Assembly (NCBI GenBank): GCA_028274465.1
Contig: CM051456.1
Coordinates: forward strand, 13,667,745 to 13,731,744
Source: Plantago ovata
Taxonomy: Eukaryota > Streptophyta > Magnoliopsida > Lamiales > Plantaginaceae
Direction: 5' to 3'
DNA length: 64,000 nucleotides
The notes under the pieces are model-generated. The model ran no database searches. It worked only from the letters and a program-made list of their open reading frames with translations, and was not told the origin of the DNA. Of the stretch, positions 10,861-22,828 are shown piece by piece. How positions within the stretch are numbered: position 1 is the stretch's first letter; every line of letters starts with the position of its first letter. Position numbers and translations under genes: made by a program.

Positions 10861-11167
10861 GATGGGGATGGTTTTGGTTCACCTTGTGGTGGTTGTTTCC
10901 TTCTAGTTTTGATCCCGGCGCGGCTCAACTTCTTCTTGGTCTGCTACGGTGTGGAGCAAAGTTACTTCATGTGCGCGTGCGTTTTTGGATGATTTTCTCA
11001 AGCATGTTACTTTGGAGTTTATCATCATTCTCGGCTCCTTTTAGTTGTTTTAATAGTTTGTTGTAGTGTCGATCGGTGTTGATTTCTCGTTTGTTAGGTG
11101 GAGGTGTTTCAAGCATTACTCATGCTCTTTTTAGTAAAATCAAAAACTTTGGCCGTTAAAAAAAAAT
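10861..11167 (+). mobile_element. Short poly(A) retroposon with 11-bp target-site duplication
   Basis: TCCTGCCAAAA occurs at 10850-10860 and 11168-11178, bordering a 307-bp insert that ends in a run of nine A. The interior (GATCCCGGCGCGGCTC near 10910 and ATGCTCTTTTTAG near 11120) resembles the 3' end of a plant LINE; a tRNA-derived SINE is the alternative, but I see no clear A and B boxes. Confidence 0.75.
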
Positions 11168-11535
11168 TCCTGCCAAAATGCACATATTTTAGTACTTAAT
11201 TTCAAGTAGTGTAGTTGGTTAAATCTGAAGACTGCATCATCTATTTGATTTAAGACAGAGTGGTCCTAAAGGAAAGTATCCATCCAAGGCCAAGAGAGTG
11301 TACAAAAAGGGTTCTATCCCACTACTTAAATGTGAATTTTGGTTCTAAATGCAAATTTACATAAGTTTGAGGGGCCATAGTTGGAGAATGAATGGAAAAG
11401 ATGAAGAACTGAGTTGTAATAATAGAGCAAGTTGTTACCTGTTTGAAATTTCGTTTTAATTGGGTCGTCGGATCATTCAATGGTTATGATCGTGTGGTTC
11501 CTGATTCTCTCTCCAGTTTGCACTGTTATTTAAAT

Positions 11536-12433
11536 GGAAAAATTTTATTTTGCACCAATTGATATTGCATTGAAACCTTTATTTTATTCCAAATTGCACA
11601 TAAACCTTTCAACACAATTTTCAAATCACACAAAGTTTGACACCATTAATTTTTATGTTAGGGGTACCAATGTAATTGCACAGTTTCTTCTTTCCTACCC
11701 CCCACCCCCAATGGTCGATTTCCACCATTAACTCCATTACTCTAGCTCAGATCGATGGACATAGAACTTAACCCCCAATTCAACTCTCTTAGATCTCAAA
11801 TCACAGCTCCTATCTTGTCGTTGTTGGCCGTCCTCATGCGTCCTGTATCATCTTTCTCGTTGCAGCTCCTCTTTCTTCTCATGTATCGCGGCTGCTATGA
11901 TGAGTTAGCTTCTCTTTTTCAATCCTTCCACATCCAATTTTGTACTGAATTGGAAACCCAGGTCACCTACTCTTTAGATTGCATCATGGGATTCAATGTG
12001 AGATGTTTAAGGAGGCTGATTGAGTTACCATGCAATCAAAATTGAGGTTGAGGTTGAAAAACCTCTTGCATTGTTTGTTAGTATGATGGAAATTGTTCGA
12101 GGGTGTCACTATACCGTAGCAAGTGGAGTGTATGGGTGATAAATCCAGGGCCTAAATTTGGATGTCGGAATGTACTGTAACAAAATTTGATTATTTAGGA
12201 GTTTTTACTATTTATCTTTTTTTTTTTTTTAGTGTAATTTAAATTTTTTGGCAAAGATTAATGTGTAATTTGAAACAAATGAAAGTTTAATTAACGGAAA
12301 AGTTAACGGTGTTAAACTTTTGTGCAATTTGAAAATTTTATTGAAAGGTTTGTGTGTAATTTTTAATAAAACAAAAGTTTGAGTGCAATATCAAAATCAT
12401 GAAAAAGTTTTTGGTGCAAAATAAAATTTTTCC
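11536..12433. mobile_element. Mutator-like (MULE) element with 9-bp target-site duplication
   Basis: TATTTAAAT flanks both ends (11527-11535 and 12434-12442). The left end GGAAAAATTTTATTTTGCAC is matched exactly by the right end on the minus strand, and similarity of the inverted arms extends for well over 100 bp. Long inverted ends plus a 9-bp duplication are diagnostic of MULEs. The 898-bp element holds no transposase. An open frame from 11755 to 12045 (96 residues, starting MDIELNPQFNSLRSQIT) lies between the arms; I do not recognise it, and it may be captured host sequence. Confidence 0.9.
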
Positions 12434-12442
12434 TATTTAAAT

Positions 12443-13411
12443 TCATCAGAGAGTAGTTTTAATTTACGGCTCGAATCATTCATCATGCACAGAGAGAAAG
12501 CTATGTGACTAGTTATCATGTTGTGAGCTATATATGTGAGTGAAATTGTGTGATTTTGCTCTCTTGTTGTAATTTGCATCCTCCATTCTTGATCTAGTGA
12601 ACTCTGATCTATCTCTTTTTGTTAATTTATTGATTTGTCAAGGAGTTAAGCAAGCTAGAATCGGTGTTGGTGTTTGAGCTTTTCGATGTATTTATTCAAC
12701 ACTAAGTCTAAATTCAGCACAACATCAATATTAAGTTTCTATAGAGACCACCTTTAAAAAGTTAAATAAATAAGTAAAAGACTCAAACAACGTGCTATGT
12801 GGAGCCGTGGAGGGCCTAATCAACATTTTAGGTTCCTTGAGTTTTGTTTTTGTGATGTAACCTGTACGGATTTGACCGATCCATGCGGTGCTCAACATCT
12901 TGAGCGGCTCCATCGTTGAAAGTCTTCGGATATAACCGATTCGGTCGGCACTAAGCGACCTTGGTATCTCCATAATCACGGAGGAATCGTCTTGTTCAGG
13001 ACTTCTTGCAGAGTTAATCAATCTAGGCATAATTCACATAATCATCATATTTGTATGAAATAATGGGCCAGTTATATAGTGGAGGAAATACAAAGAACAT
13101 GGAAAGATAATAATGAAAGATACTAACTGATAAGTATAGAACATGATATCCAGAGAATATTCCTGATCCTTCCTTATGCTAACCTAACCTAATCTACATT
13201 TATTAAAAAGATATGCAGAATCAGAATAGATCCTACAATATCTCTAACCTTAACCCTAATCTACTTGACTAAGATAACTACGGGCTTGGACTGTGAGACA
13301 TGGACCAGTTGGGCCAAGATCTCATCATTTTGTCTTTTTAAAGTTATGGTATTTTAAATACAGTCTCGAGGACAGTTGATCACCGAACACCTTAGTGATA
13401 TTTGTATAATA
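12443..13411. other. No recognisable gene
   Basis: A GC-richer patch at about 12780-13030 has a minus-strand open frame of 99 codons with no family I recognise; it may be an old retrotransposon scrap. Nothing else is supported. Confidence 0.4.
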
Positions 13412-13684
13412 CTCATATGTCCCAATCAATTCTTTATGTATTCTTTTTTTGGACGTCCCAATCAATTATTTACGTTTTCATTTTTGGAAAGTACCCCACA
13501 TCCCATCTATATTATTTTAAATATGGACCCCACATTTACACTTCTTTATCTCCACTCATATCTCACACTTTTTAATCAACTACCCCACATTTACATACAA
13601 TATTAATATAACACTAGCAAACAAAATTATTCATTAAAAACCGTGCAAAAAGCAAACGTAAACTTATCATCGGGACGGAGGGAG
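13412..13684. mobile_element. Stowaway-like MITE
   Basis: The left end CTCATATGTCCCAATCAA and the right end CGGGACGGAGGGAG form imperfect inverted ends of the CTCCCTCCGTCCC type, with TA on both sides (13410-13411 and 13685-13686). Confidence 0.65.
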
Positions 13685-13978
13685 TATCATTTGTATCTTT
13701 GGACTGATCTAATAACTCCTTTATTTATCAATGTTGTGTTACTTGCCGGAGCCGATCTTAAATTATATAAGGCCTATGTCAAAAAAAATAATTGAATTAT
13801 ATTTCATCCATGTTATTACAGTCTTTCTACTTTTTTTATTTTTGGCTAACATTACAATACAAACTTATTACTCCCAAAAGTGAAAAGTTTTTATAGTCCA
13901 GTCATCAATTCTTTATTATATTCCTCAACTTCTTTATTATTAAGTTATCTCCATTTCTCATACTTCATCAACGACTTA

Positions 13979-14235
13979 CTTCCTCTGTCCCAAAACAGTT
14001 GCACCGTTTTGACTTTTTTGCGGTCAACAGAATTGAAGTTTGACTACAAATTACTCTTAAACTATAATAGTAAAATATTTATCAAAATTATATTATGAAA
14101 CTTTTCATCCTAAATTTTCAATATCTAATTTGTTAAATATTTTACCATTATAGTTTAAGAGTAATTTGTAGTCAAACTTCAGTTTTGTTGATCGTAAAAA
14201 GTCAAAACGGTGCAACTGTTTTGGGACGGAGGGAG
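13979..14235. mobile_element. Stowaway MITE with long hairpin arms
   Basis: The left arm CTTCCTCTGTCCCAAAACAG is matched by the right arm, which on the minus strand begins CTCCCTCCGTCCCAAAACAG and continues TTGCACCGTTTTGAC. TA flanks both ends (13977-13978 and 14236-14237). The arms also share AGTTTGACTACAAATTACTC further in, so almost the whole 257-bp element can fold into one hairpin. Confidence 0.85.
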
Positions 14236-14249
14236 TACAACTTTATCTA

Positions 14250-14288
<39 letters not shown>
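14250..14288. repeat. (AAT)n microsatellite
   Basis: About thirteen uninterrupted AAT/TAA units follow the Stowaway element. Confidence 0.9.
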
Positions 14289-14290
<2 letters not shown>

Positions 14291-16408
14291 CCACACTCTT
14301 TTTTTTTCTCATTTTTCTTAAAAAATGTGTTTTGGTATAGTAAACTTTAAATACGAATTTCGTGCAAATTTATATTTCAATACTCGAAATCTTTTCTTAT
14401 TCACAATTCCGTGGAGATTTCTAATTTTATGTTCTACTCTTTTCTTATTGATATTGTGTTTAATTATTCGTTAATTTTATTTTTTTATTATACAATTGTA
14501 CGGATTGCTGGGTAAAACATGAGAATAAAAAAATTGAGCTCCTATGCGAATAAATATACCGCAATTAATCTCAGAGCTGCCGGGGCTATTCGCCCGATAA
14601 ACAGTATGACTATTCACTTGTATAACGTCACGAGTGACTAATCTGTTTGACTGAAGTCTCAATTATTAGTGAGTTTAGACGTACACATCGGTCGAGTCGA
14701 GTGCGTCTTTAGTGTCTTCTGATGTTGAAAGGAAAAGACGCTATTAGCTTTTTTTACCCATTTGCATACATACACCAAAATTATAAAGGGGACAACTTTC
14801 AAGAGCTTGAATTTTCTGTATGTTTCTCAAGTAGCAGTCAACAAAGGAGGGCTCAAATTACGCACTGGAAATGACCAGTATATATCCGGTACACTAGAAA
14901 CTTAAGATCTATCAACCTACAGGCATAATATTACAATTTAATTATTGTATAATTTGTAAGCATGCAATATTTGTCCCCACATTTAAATATCTCCCAAACA
15001 CTAGGCCAATGTTTCATGAGTAAATTACAAACACTACTCTACCCTTCTTCAGTAGATACATATAGCAGATTATTAACCTACCTAGCTTTATTCAAGTGGT
15101 CGAAAGATAATATATGTTGGATTAATGTGCTTTAACCCTTTTGGAGCCACTTAAGTTGTCTCTCATGAGACATCCATCTAAGTTCTAACTATTGACTTTA
15201 TTTTTAAGCAGCAAAATTAATGATACTACTGAGTACTTCTCATGTTAATCCTAGCTTTTAGTGTAAAATTAATGGTACTACAGTACTACTACTACTTTTT
15301 TTAAAACGGCAAAATATATTAATTAAAAAATAAATAATTACAATACAAAAGAAATTGACACCGACTTACTAATAACAAATAAATAGAATATGTTTTCAAT
15401 TTTTCATAGCAAATTAATTTACGTAGGTGAATCTTATGGGTGTCGCAAAGGCAATAAACAATAAAATAGATGCCATAAAATTCCGTACTATGATCCGTAA
15501 CCTCGGTGACTGATTTGAATTGAACAGTACACGTGGTATGTATATAGTTTTGTTGACGACTTAGACTGACCCGATCGAGAGAAGTGGAAGGCAAATTCGT
15601 ATTTCTCTTCTACTATTACTCCACTCAATTGTCAAGCAAATGGCCCCTTCCTATAAATTTTCCACTACAAAGGACCCATTTCTCCTTATTTATCGTATGA
15701 CAATGCTCTCTGTATATATTCTTTCGGTACGTAGTCCTATTATAATTAGGTTGTTTCAAGGACACAGGCTCGAATGAGAGCCAAGGAGAAAGTCCTGGAA
15801 ATCTCAGAAGGTCCTGAAAAATTCCAAATACCCTTAAAAATATGTTCATAGTTGAACATGGTCAGGCCAATAAATGTGAAGTGGGCATATTAGCTATGTG
15901 TTGCACAATTAAGTGATTACAATTGTCATTATTTTGAAGTAGTAGTCTATTTTGGGGCAAAACTATATAATTAAGGGCTAAAATTCTCAACATACACAAT
16001 GACGACTAGCCACCTTCAGACTAAAGTCTTCCGGACTTAACTTACGAGCAAGTACCCCCACCCAAACCACACATTGAGACAGATGGGTCCAAGAGCGAAG
16101 GTCAATTGCATCAAGGGAGAGGGTCCACTGCACTTAGAACGAAGATCAATACCTTTGTCTATTTGGATTTGAATTGTACTAACTACTAAGGACGGTTTAG
16201 TGTGATTTGGCACGATCGAATTAATTAAATACTCCATCTTTTAAATCATTAACAGATTATTGAAATCACTCCCATTACAAATATTTTATTAATCAGCTAA
16301 ATAAGTGTACCAAAATCAAAGGTATCAGTAGTAAAAAAAAGATAAAAAATGAAGGGGTTATATTATATGGTGTTTCTTGTTTATGGTGTTTGTACTCATA
16401 AGCAAAGG
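14289..16408. other. No recognisable gene
   Basis: This is AT-rich intergenic DNA. A short stretch near 15298-15350 with AAAACGGCAAAATATATTAA resembles a reversed retroposon 3' end. No open frame has a recognised domain. Confidence 0.4.
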
Positions 16409-16541
16409 CTAGTGATATAGTCAGGGTTAAAATTACTAATGTCAGAGAAATTTGTGTATTTTTAAGAATGATTATTGATTAATGTCCATAAAAAATAAAT
16501 TACTCTAACAGTAGTAATTTTAGCTCTGCCTATATCACTAA
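16409..16541. mobile_element. MITE with GATATAG inverted ends (upstream of permease 1)
   Basis: The left end CTAGTGATATAGTCAGGG and the right end, on the minus strand TTAGTGATATAGGCAGAG, are both followed by TAAAATTACTA. A sister element with similar ends lies at 31680-31805 upstream of permease 2. Confidence 0.6.
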
Positions 16542-16545
16542 CAAT

Positions 16546-16643
16546 AACCAAACAATAGAAATGATGAAATGTAATTCTAAGAGCCCACCAAATAACCGAA
16601 CAAATAGAAATGATGAAATGTAATTCTAAGAGCCCACCAAACA
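16546..16643. repeat. 49-bp tandem duplication
   Basis: The phrase AATAGAAATGATGAAATG followed by TAATTCTAAGAGCCCACC occurs twice at a 49-bp spacing, with few differences. Confidence 0.85.
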
Positions 16644-16978
16644 TTGAATGATTATGATCACTGATCAGTTACGAAGCAGCTTGTGTTAATTAATTAAGTT
16701 GCCATGCTTTTGTTGGTTGCATGCATAATGAACCGTGAAATTAAAGCGACACGTACTTAATTAGGTACTTTGCTTTGTTTATTTATGTTATTTTCTTCTA
16801 AAAACTCATTAAATTAATTTTAGTGTAATTTAATTTTATTTAATTCATTTAAATTTAATTATTTTTATATTACAATAAACTTAATTCAATTCATTTTGGA
16901 CCCAAAAAAAGACATAATATTAATGTTATGACTTATGAGGGAGTTAAATATAAAAGTGCATAATTAATTTTCACGGGA

Positions 16979-17095
16979 GTTATAAGGTGATCGAGTGGGA
17001 GAGGTGTTGGACTATCACATGAGGTTATTGATGTGTTTAGAGTAGATTTTTCATTTAAAATAAAATAAATAAATAATTACTTTTGACAATAAAAA
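16979..17095 (+). mobile_element. tRNA-like SINE remnant
   Basis: The phrase GGTGATCGAGTGGGAGAGG, then GTTGGACTATCACATGAGG, resembles the A-box half of a tRNA-derived SINE and is followed by an A-rich tail near 17060-17095. No clear B box or target duplication is seen. Confidence 0.35.
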
Positions 17096-17671
17096 TTAAA
17101 TTTGAGTAATACATGTGTAAATTTTTATAGTTCAATAATTAGTATACAATATTAAATCTGGGATATATTTTTTTCGTGTTAAGATTTCACCTTAAATATT
17201 TAAAATGCATGTATACAATATTCTAATATTCTAAAATTATATGAGAAGAGAAGATGAAGTCAAAGTATATTATAGGGATTTTTTTTTTATTTTATATTTT
17301 AAATCTCACTTTAATATATTAGCACTTTAATATATTAGCGATGAAAAATATGTAAAATAAAAACAGGTGATCATGGGTCAAATTAATATTTTTATATTTT
17401 AAATTGTACTTTTATATATTAGAATTGAATTTGTTAAAATGAGAACAATGGAGTCAAATATATTTGGATGTGTGCTTTTTTCTTTTATATTTTAAATTTT
17501 AAATTATACATTAATATAATTAATCTTTATGTTGTGAATGGATTATATTTGCACATTTTAACACAACAAAGTACAAAATGCATATGATAATACAAACCAC
17601 ATATACACATAAAACTAAAAATAAATGACTATATTTTGCAATTTTCCCACAAAAAGTAGATTCATTTGCTT

Positions 17672-17679
17672 TATATATA
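17672..17679 (+). promoter_or_regulatory. TATA box of permease 1
   Basis: TATATATA lies about 170 bp before the ATG at 17845. The surrounding phrase GCTTTATATATAGCATTGAT is shared with the promoter of permease 2 near 31942, which supports conserved use. Confidence 0.6.
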
Positions 17680-17844
17680 GCATTGATTGGAAAAAGTTTC
17701 ATATCTCAAATACATACACTTCTGAGAAACAGACCAGTTACAGTGTTACACACTTACACTACTCTCCGTCCGTCTCTTATCACTTCATTTTAGTGATTCA
17801 CTATCTCAAACAACCTTATAATACTAACGAAAAAATCACACCAA

Positions 17845-19685
17845 ATGGGAACCGAAACATCACCAACCACAACCCCACCACGCGCCACCGCAATGAAGAA
17901 ACTCTTCCTAGTAATAAACTGCATAATACTAGGCGTTGGTAACTGTGGCGGCCCACTAATGATGCGACTCTACTTCGTCCGCGGGGGCCAGCGCGTTTGG
18001 CTCTCGTGCTTCCTCCAAACCGCAGGCTGGCCCATAATCCTCATCCCTCTCCTCGTCTCCTACATTGGCCGCAACACGGCCACCCGGTTCTTCATGAACC
18101 CACGTGTGTTCCTCTCTGCATCCGCAATAGGCCTGCTAATCGGGGTAGACAACTACCTGTACGCCACTGGAGTGTCCAAGCTCCCAGTGTCCACGTCAGC
18201 TCTTATCTCTGCGACGAACTTGATATTTACGTCGACTTTTGCGTTCCTCATGGTGAAGCAAAAGTTCACGGCCTATTCGATAAATGCAATTGTTTTGCTG
18301 ACGGTTGGAGCGGTTGTGTTGGGAATTCACTCGAATGGTGACAGGCCGAAAGGGGAGGGGAAGGGAGCGTACTTTTTGGGGTTTTTCATGACGGTTGGGG
18401 CTGCCGCGCTTTACGGGTTTGTGCAACCGCTTGTGCAGCTGGCGTATAAGAAGGCCAGGCAGGAAGTCACGTATGCGCTTGTGTTGCAGTTTCAGATGGT
18501 CATGTGTTTTTTTGCGACGGGGTTTGTTTCTATTGCCATGCTCATTAACAAAGATTTTCAGGTAAATCATCAGTGGAATTAATCAATTTATTATTACAGT
18601 TTGCCCATAATGCCCACCATACTCCTTCCCGCCGATTATGTACATGTATGATGTATCTCAATTTAACCAATTTTATAAGTAATTGATTAGTTAGTGACTT
18701 AATTAATTAGGTTGTTAATTTGTGACAAAGTAGTTTTGAATTTTCAAAGTTAAACTTACTCTCTAACAAGAATTGCAGTCACATGCGTAGATGGAGACCA
18801 CAGTAGGAACGGCCAAAACTTTCGTGAAGACAAAGCCATTGTGATCAAATAACTTGCCAATCATCGATCTTTAATTTTTATTTTTATTTATATTCAAAAT
18901 ATATTAGTTTCAAGTTTCAACATGTGGGAGGGAGTAGCAACAATGATACATCATCACATAATCATGCTCGTATAGGTCCACATATCATGTCTACCCATTT
19001 CTTTTTCAGAATCCTTTTAATTTAATAACACAAGCATATCCCAATCCCTCTTAATTTAGCTTAAAGTATATGCACATAATTCAAAAGGCAAATCCTAAAG
19101 TATCTTTAGTTTGTCTCAAAAGTACATTTTGATTAAGGAATCTAATGAGGTGCACTGATAAACATTTATAAAAGCATTGATTTTCAATTGTTTGGAAGAG
19201 GATTAGACTAAATTTTATACATTTATTGATTGTGAAGTATTATTCTTTGTACTTAAACCTTAGTATATTGAGTATATTTAGGATTGATTCTGACATGTTT
19301 GGCCATCTTGTAGGCGATTCCGAGAGAAGCAAAAGCATACGAACTCGGGGAAACCAAGTATTATCTAGTGTTGTGTTTGAGTCCAATAATATGGCAATGT
19401 TTCTTCTTAGGGGTGATTGGAGTGATATTTTACTCTTCAGCTCTACTCTCGAGCATTATGGTCACAGTGACACTTCCCATAACCGAGATATTAGGTGTTA
19501 TTATCTACCGTGAAAACTTTCAAGCCGAAAAAGGCGTATCTCTTTTCCTGTCTCTATGGGGATTCTTTTCTTACTTCTATGGTGAAATAAAAAACAACTA
19601 CGTCAAGAACACTAGTAGTGATGAAGATATTGATGATATTCCCCTAGAGGACGGCAAGCTGATTCTCAAGGCTGGTGACCCATGA
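17845..19685 (+). CDS. PUP: Purine permease (PUP family), copy 1
   Basis: The product is a plasma- or endomembrane transporter of the plant PUP family (drug/metabolite transporter superfamily), whose members carry adenine, cytokinins and related bases with protons. Two exons, 17845-18561 (717 nt) and 19314-19685 (372 nt), join in frame after FQ with GTAAAT and TTGTAG borders and give 362 residues, the usual PUP length. Near the N-terminus is the family block GNCGGPLMMRLYFVRGGQR followed by the WLSCFLQTAGWPIILIPLL segment; NLIFTSTFAFLMVKQKF and VLGIHSNGDRPKGEGKGAYF mark the middle. About ten hydrophobic segments are evident. The C-terminus is a short acidic tail (DEDIDDIPLEDGK). The start has a plausible context and TATA box. 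Copy 2 at 32096 has the same exon sizes. Substrate cannot be told from sequence; the closest relatives are probably the PUP10/PUP11 group. Confidence 0.93.
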
Positions 19686-20865
19686 TTGATTCCATAAATC
19701 GAGTATACCAAAATCTTTAAAGAGATTATAACTTTAAAAAGACTTAATAAAACTAACATGTGGATTTAATTTTAATTTGATTCACATGTTACTATGTTAG
19801 TTTCTTTGAGTCCTTTTTTATATATCTCGTTATAGTTGTGGTTTCGGACTCATTACGATATTCTTTGTTACTTTGCCGTAACAATGAAAAGGATGTTTAG
19901 ATGGCTAGTGATATGAGGGTTGAGACTTGAGAGTGTCCGGTGGGACTTGTTTTTGTACATTTTGTAATGATTTAATAAAATATAAAATCTTCTAGTAGTA
20001 TGTATTTGACTAAGGAAATTTCAACTCAATTGACAAGAAAACACTCCCAAATACTAGCTAATCGACAGCAGACACTCAAACACTATTCGACAACTCAAAG
20101 GATCAAACTTTTTTTTTTTAAACAGCAAAAATATTTTATTAATATTCGAGCATAAGAAATGCTCCAAACATAGCAAATGCACCAAACATAGGAATATCAA
20201 ACAATTGAACTTGAACATGAATGAAGAACCTTGTAAAAAAACATAGGAATAGCAAAATAATCTTCATTGAAATTCGACTAGTGAATTCTTGCGAATTAGT
20301 TCGATTTCGTCAGTTCAAGATGTTATTTATTTGTCGCAAAATGTTTGGCCGGCCCAATTGCCTAACCTAATGGTAGAAAGCCCAGCCCAATTCAATTAAG
20401 AACTCTAATGTTTTCCGGTAATGACAAGTTACAGGACTCTTAATGGTCTAATTAATTAAGGGGAAAAATACATAAATAAATCAATAAGCAACATTAATTA
20501 CAAAAAAAACCATCTTAAGAAATCAATTACCAAATGCTCGCTCATTTATAGCTCCTCCATCCTGTTCAATCGAGTGGTACCGTTTGTTTAGCCATACAAG
20601 TACATACTTATATGTAGTTTATGTAGTTATAAATTAAGGCCTCTTTTGGTTTTGACTTGGAATCTTTTTGGTAAATCTCGTGTCCCTGTATCAACAATAA
20701 TTAACTAAAATTTGTCTACTTATTGCTATAATTATTACTTGATTAATTATAATAATATCTGTAAAGTTAATCTGAGCTAAGTTATATTAGACCAGTTGCT
20801 TAAAGCTAGAAGTAATCTTTTATTAATTTTGTCATTGATTTATTTATGTATTTTTCCTGCTAGTT
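19686..20865. other. Permease 1 3' flank with a reversed retroposon tail
   Basis: A T run at about 20109-20119 followed by AAACAGCAAAAATATTTTAT and repeated CATAGCAAATGC/CATAGGAATA phrases looks like a retroposon 3' end on the minus strand. No gene is seen. Confidence 0.4.
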
Positions 20866-22636
20866 TCAGTTGAATTATGCTAGTTTCAGCGGCTAGTTTC
20901 GGTGCTTGATACTTTCATTTCGCCTAGTTTCGGTGCTCGAACCTTTCATTTCGACTAGTTTCGGTGCATGATACTTTCATTTCACCTAGTTTCGGTCCAT
21001 GATCGTTTGTTCTATGCTAGTTTCGGTGCTTGAAACTTTGATTTCGACTAGTTTCGGTCCATGATCATTTGTTCTATGCTAGTTTCGGTGGTTGATCATT
21101 CCATTTCTGCTAGTTTCATTCCATTTCTGCTAGTTTCATTTCATTTCTTGCTAGTTTCATTCCATTTTCTGCTAGTTCCAGTGCTAGTTTCAGCAACAAT
21201 TAAAGCTAGTTTCAGCAACAAAATGCTAGTTTCAATACAAGTGCTAGTTTTATTAGTTTCAGCAACAAAATGCTAGTTTCAGCAACATAAATGTTAGTTT
21301 CATTAGTTTCGGCAACGCAAATGCTAGTTTCAGCATCACAAGTGCTAGTTTCATCAACACAAAATGCTAGTTTCATTAGTGTTAGCATCACGTGTGCTAG
21401 TTTCAGCAACACAAATGCTAGTTTCATATTAGTTTCAACACATAAAATCTAGTTTCATAAACTAGTTTCAGACAAAAAGCTAGTTTCATAAACTATAAAC
21501 TAGCTGAAACTATATGAAACTAACTGTTAATGCTAGTTTCAACATCATACAAAATAATTTCATTAGTTTCAACAACAAAAATGATATTTTCAATAGTTTG
21601 AACATTATAAGTGCTGGTTTCCGCAACAAAAAAGCTAGTTTCATCAGCACAAATGCTAGTTTCATTAGTTTCAGCATCACAAGTGCTAGTTTCAACAGCA
21701 AAATGCTAGTTTCATTAGTTTTCAGCATAATAAATGCTAGTTTCAATAATTTGAGCATCATAATTGTTGGTTTCAGCAACAAAAAAGCTAGTTTCATCAA
21801 CACAAATGCTAGTTTCATTAGTTTCAGCATCACAACTGCTAGTTTCAACGACAAATGCTAGTTTCATTAGTTTTCAACATTATAAGTGTTAGTTTCAATA
21901 GTTTGATGCTAGTTTCATTAACAAAAATGCTAGTTACATCATCACTCCATTGTTAGTTTTATTAATGCAACTACAAAAATGTTAGTTTTATTAGTTTCAA
22001 CAACACAAATAGTAGTTTCATCAACAAAAATGCTAGTTTCATTAGTTTCACCATCATAATTGCTAGTTTCATCAACAAAAATGCTAGTTTCATTAATTTC
22101 ACCATCATAATTGCTAGTTTCATCAACAAAAATGCTACTTTCATTAATTTCACTATCATAATTGCTAGTTTCATCAACAAAAATACTAGTTTCATTAGTT
22201 TCAACATCACAACTGTTAGTTTTCAACAACAAAAAGTTAATTTTATTAGTTTCAACATCATGAGTGCTAGTTTCAGCAAAAAAATGCCAGTTTCGGCAAA
22301 AAAAAAATGCTAGTTTCATTAATTTTGGCAAGTCAAAAAGCTATTTGCGTTATTGTCAGCATCACAACTTCTAGTTTCAACGACAAAATGCTAGTTTCAT
22401 TAGGTTTCAGCATCATAAGTGCTAGTTTCAACAACAATTAAAGCTAGTTTCAGCAACAAAATGCTAGTTTCAATACAAGTGCTAGTTTTATTAGTTTCGG
22501 CAAACACGAATGCTAGTTTCATTAGTTTCAGCATCACAAGTGACACACAAAATGTTGGTTCATTAGATTGATGCTAGTTTAATTAGTTTCAGCAACACAA
22601 ATGCTAGTTTCAACGGCAAAATACTAGTTTCATTAG
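20866..22636. repeat. TGCTAGTTTCA minisatellite, about 1.8 kb
   Basis: The core GCTAGTTTCA recurs many dozens of times with spacers such as TTAGTTTCAGCAACACAAA. The left part (20866-21110) uses a different version, CTAGTTTCGGTGCTTGA, with TTTCATTTCG spacers. Inside, a near-perfect 51-bp higher-order unit repeats about three times at 22029-22182 (ATGCTAGTTTCATTA ... CATCAACAAAA). At about 21497-21528 a short stretch runs in the opposite orientation (CTGAAACTATATGAAACTAA), giving a hairpin. A second block at 22440-22500 nearly repeats 21195-21255. Many spacings are multiples of three, so long open frames appear on both strands. Confidence 0.92.
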
Positions 22637-22640
22637 ATTC

Positions 22641-22828
22641 TAGGGCACCAAAAAATAGAATGGCCTTTTTGTAAGACTACTTGTATTTTAGGGCACCATA
22701 AAAAATAGAATGGCCTTTTTTGTAAGACTACTTGTATTTTAGGGCACCATAAAAATAGAATGGCCTTTTTTGTAAGACTACTTGTATTTTAGGGCACCAT
22801 AAAAATATAATGGCCTTTTTTGTAAGAT
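22641..22828. repeat. Tandem array of about 55-59-bp units
   Basis: About three and a half units of TAGGGCACCATAAAAATAG, then AATGGCCTTTTTTGTAAGAC and TACTTGTATTT, follow the minisatellite directly. The units differ by only a few bases, mostly in T and A run lengths. Confidence 0.9.

Noticed and set aside
21212-22331. Several open frames of 70-130 codons on both strands
   Set aside because: They arise from the minisatellite core, which lacks stops in several frames; the translations are simple repeats such as MKLAFVLMKLAF and differ by frame only.
20866-22828. Array with regular repeats resembling a CRISPR at first glance
   Set aside because: Spacers are short, related to each other and of variable length, and this is a plant nuclear sequence.
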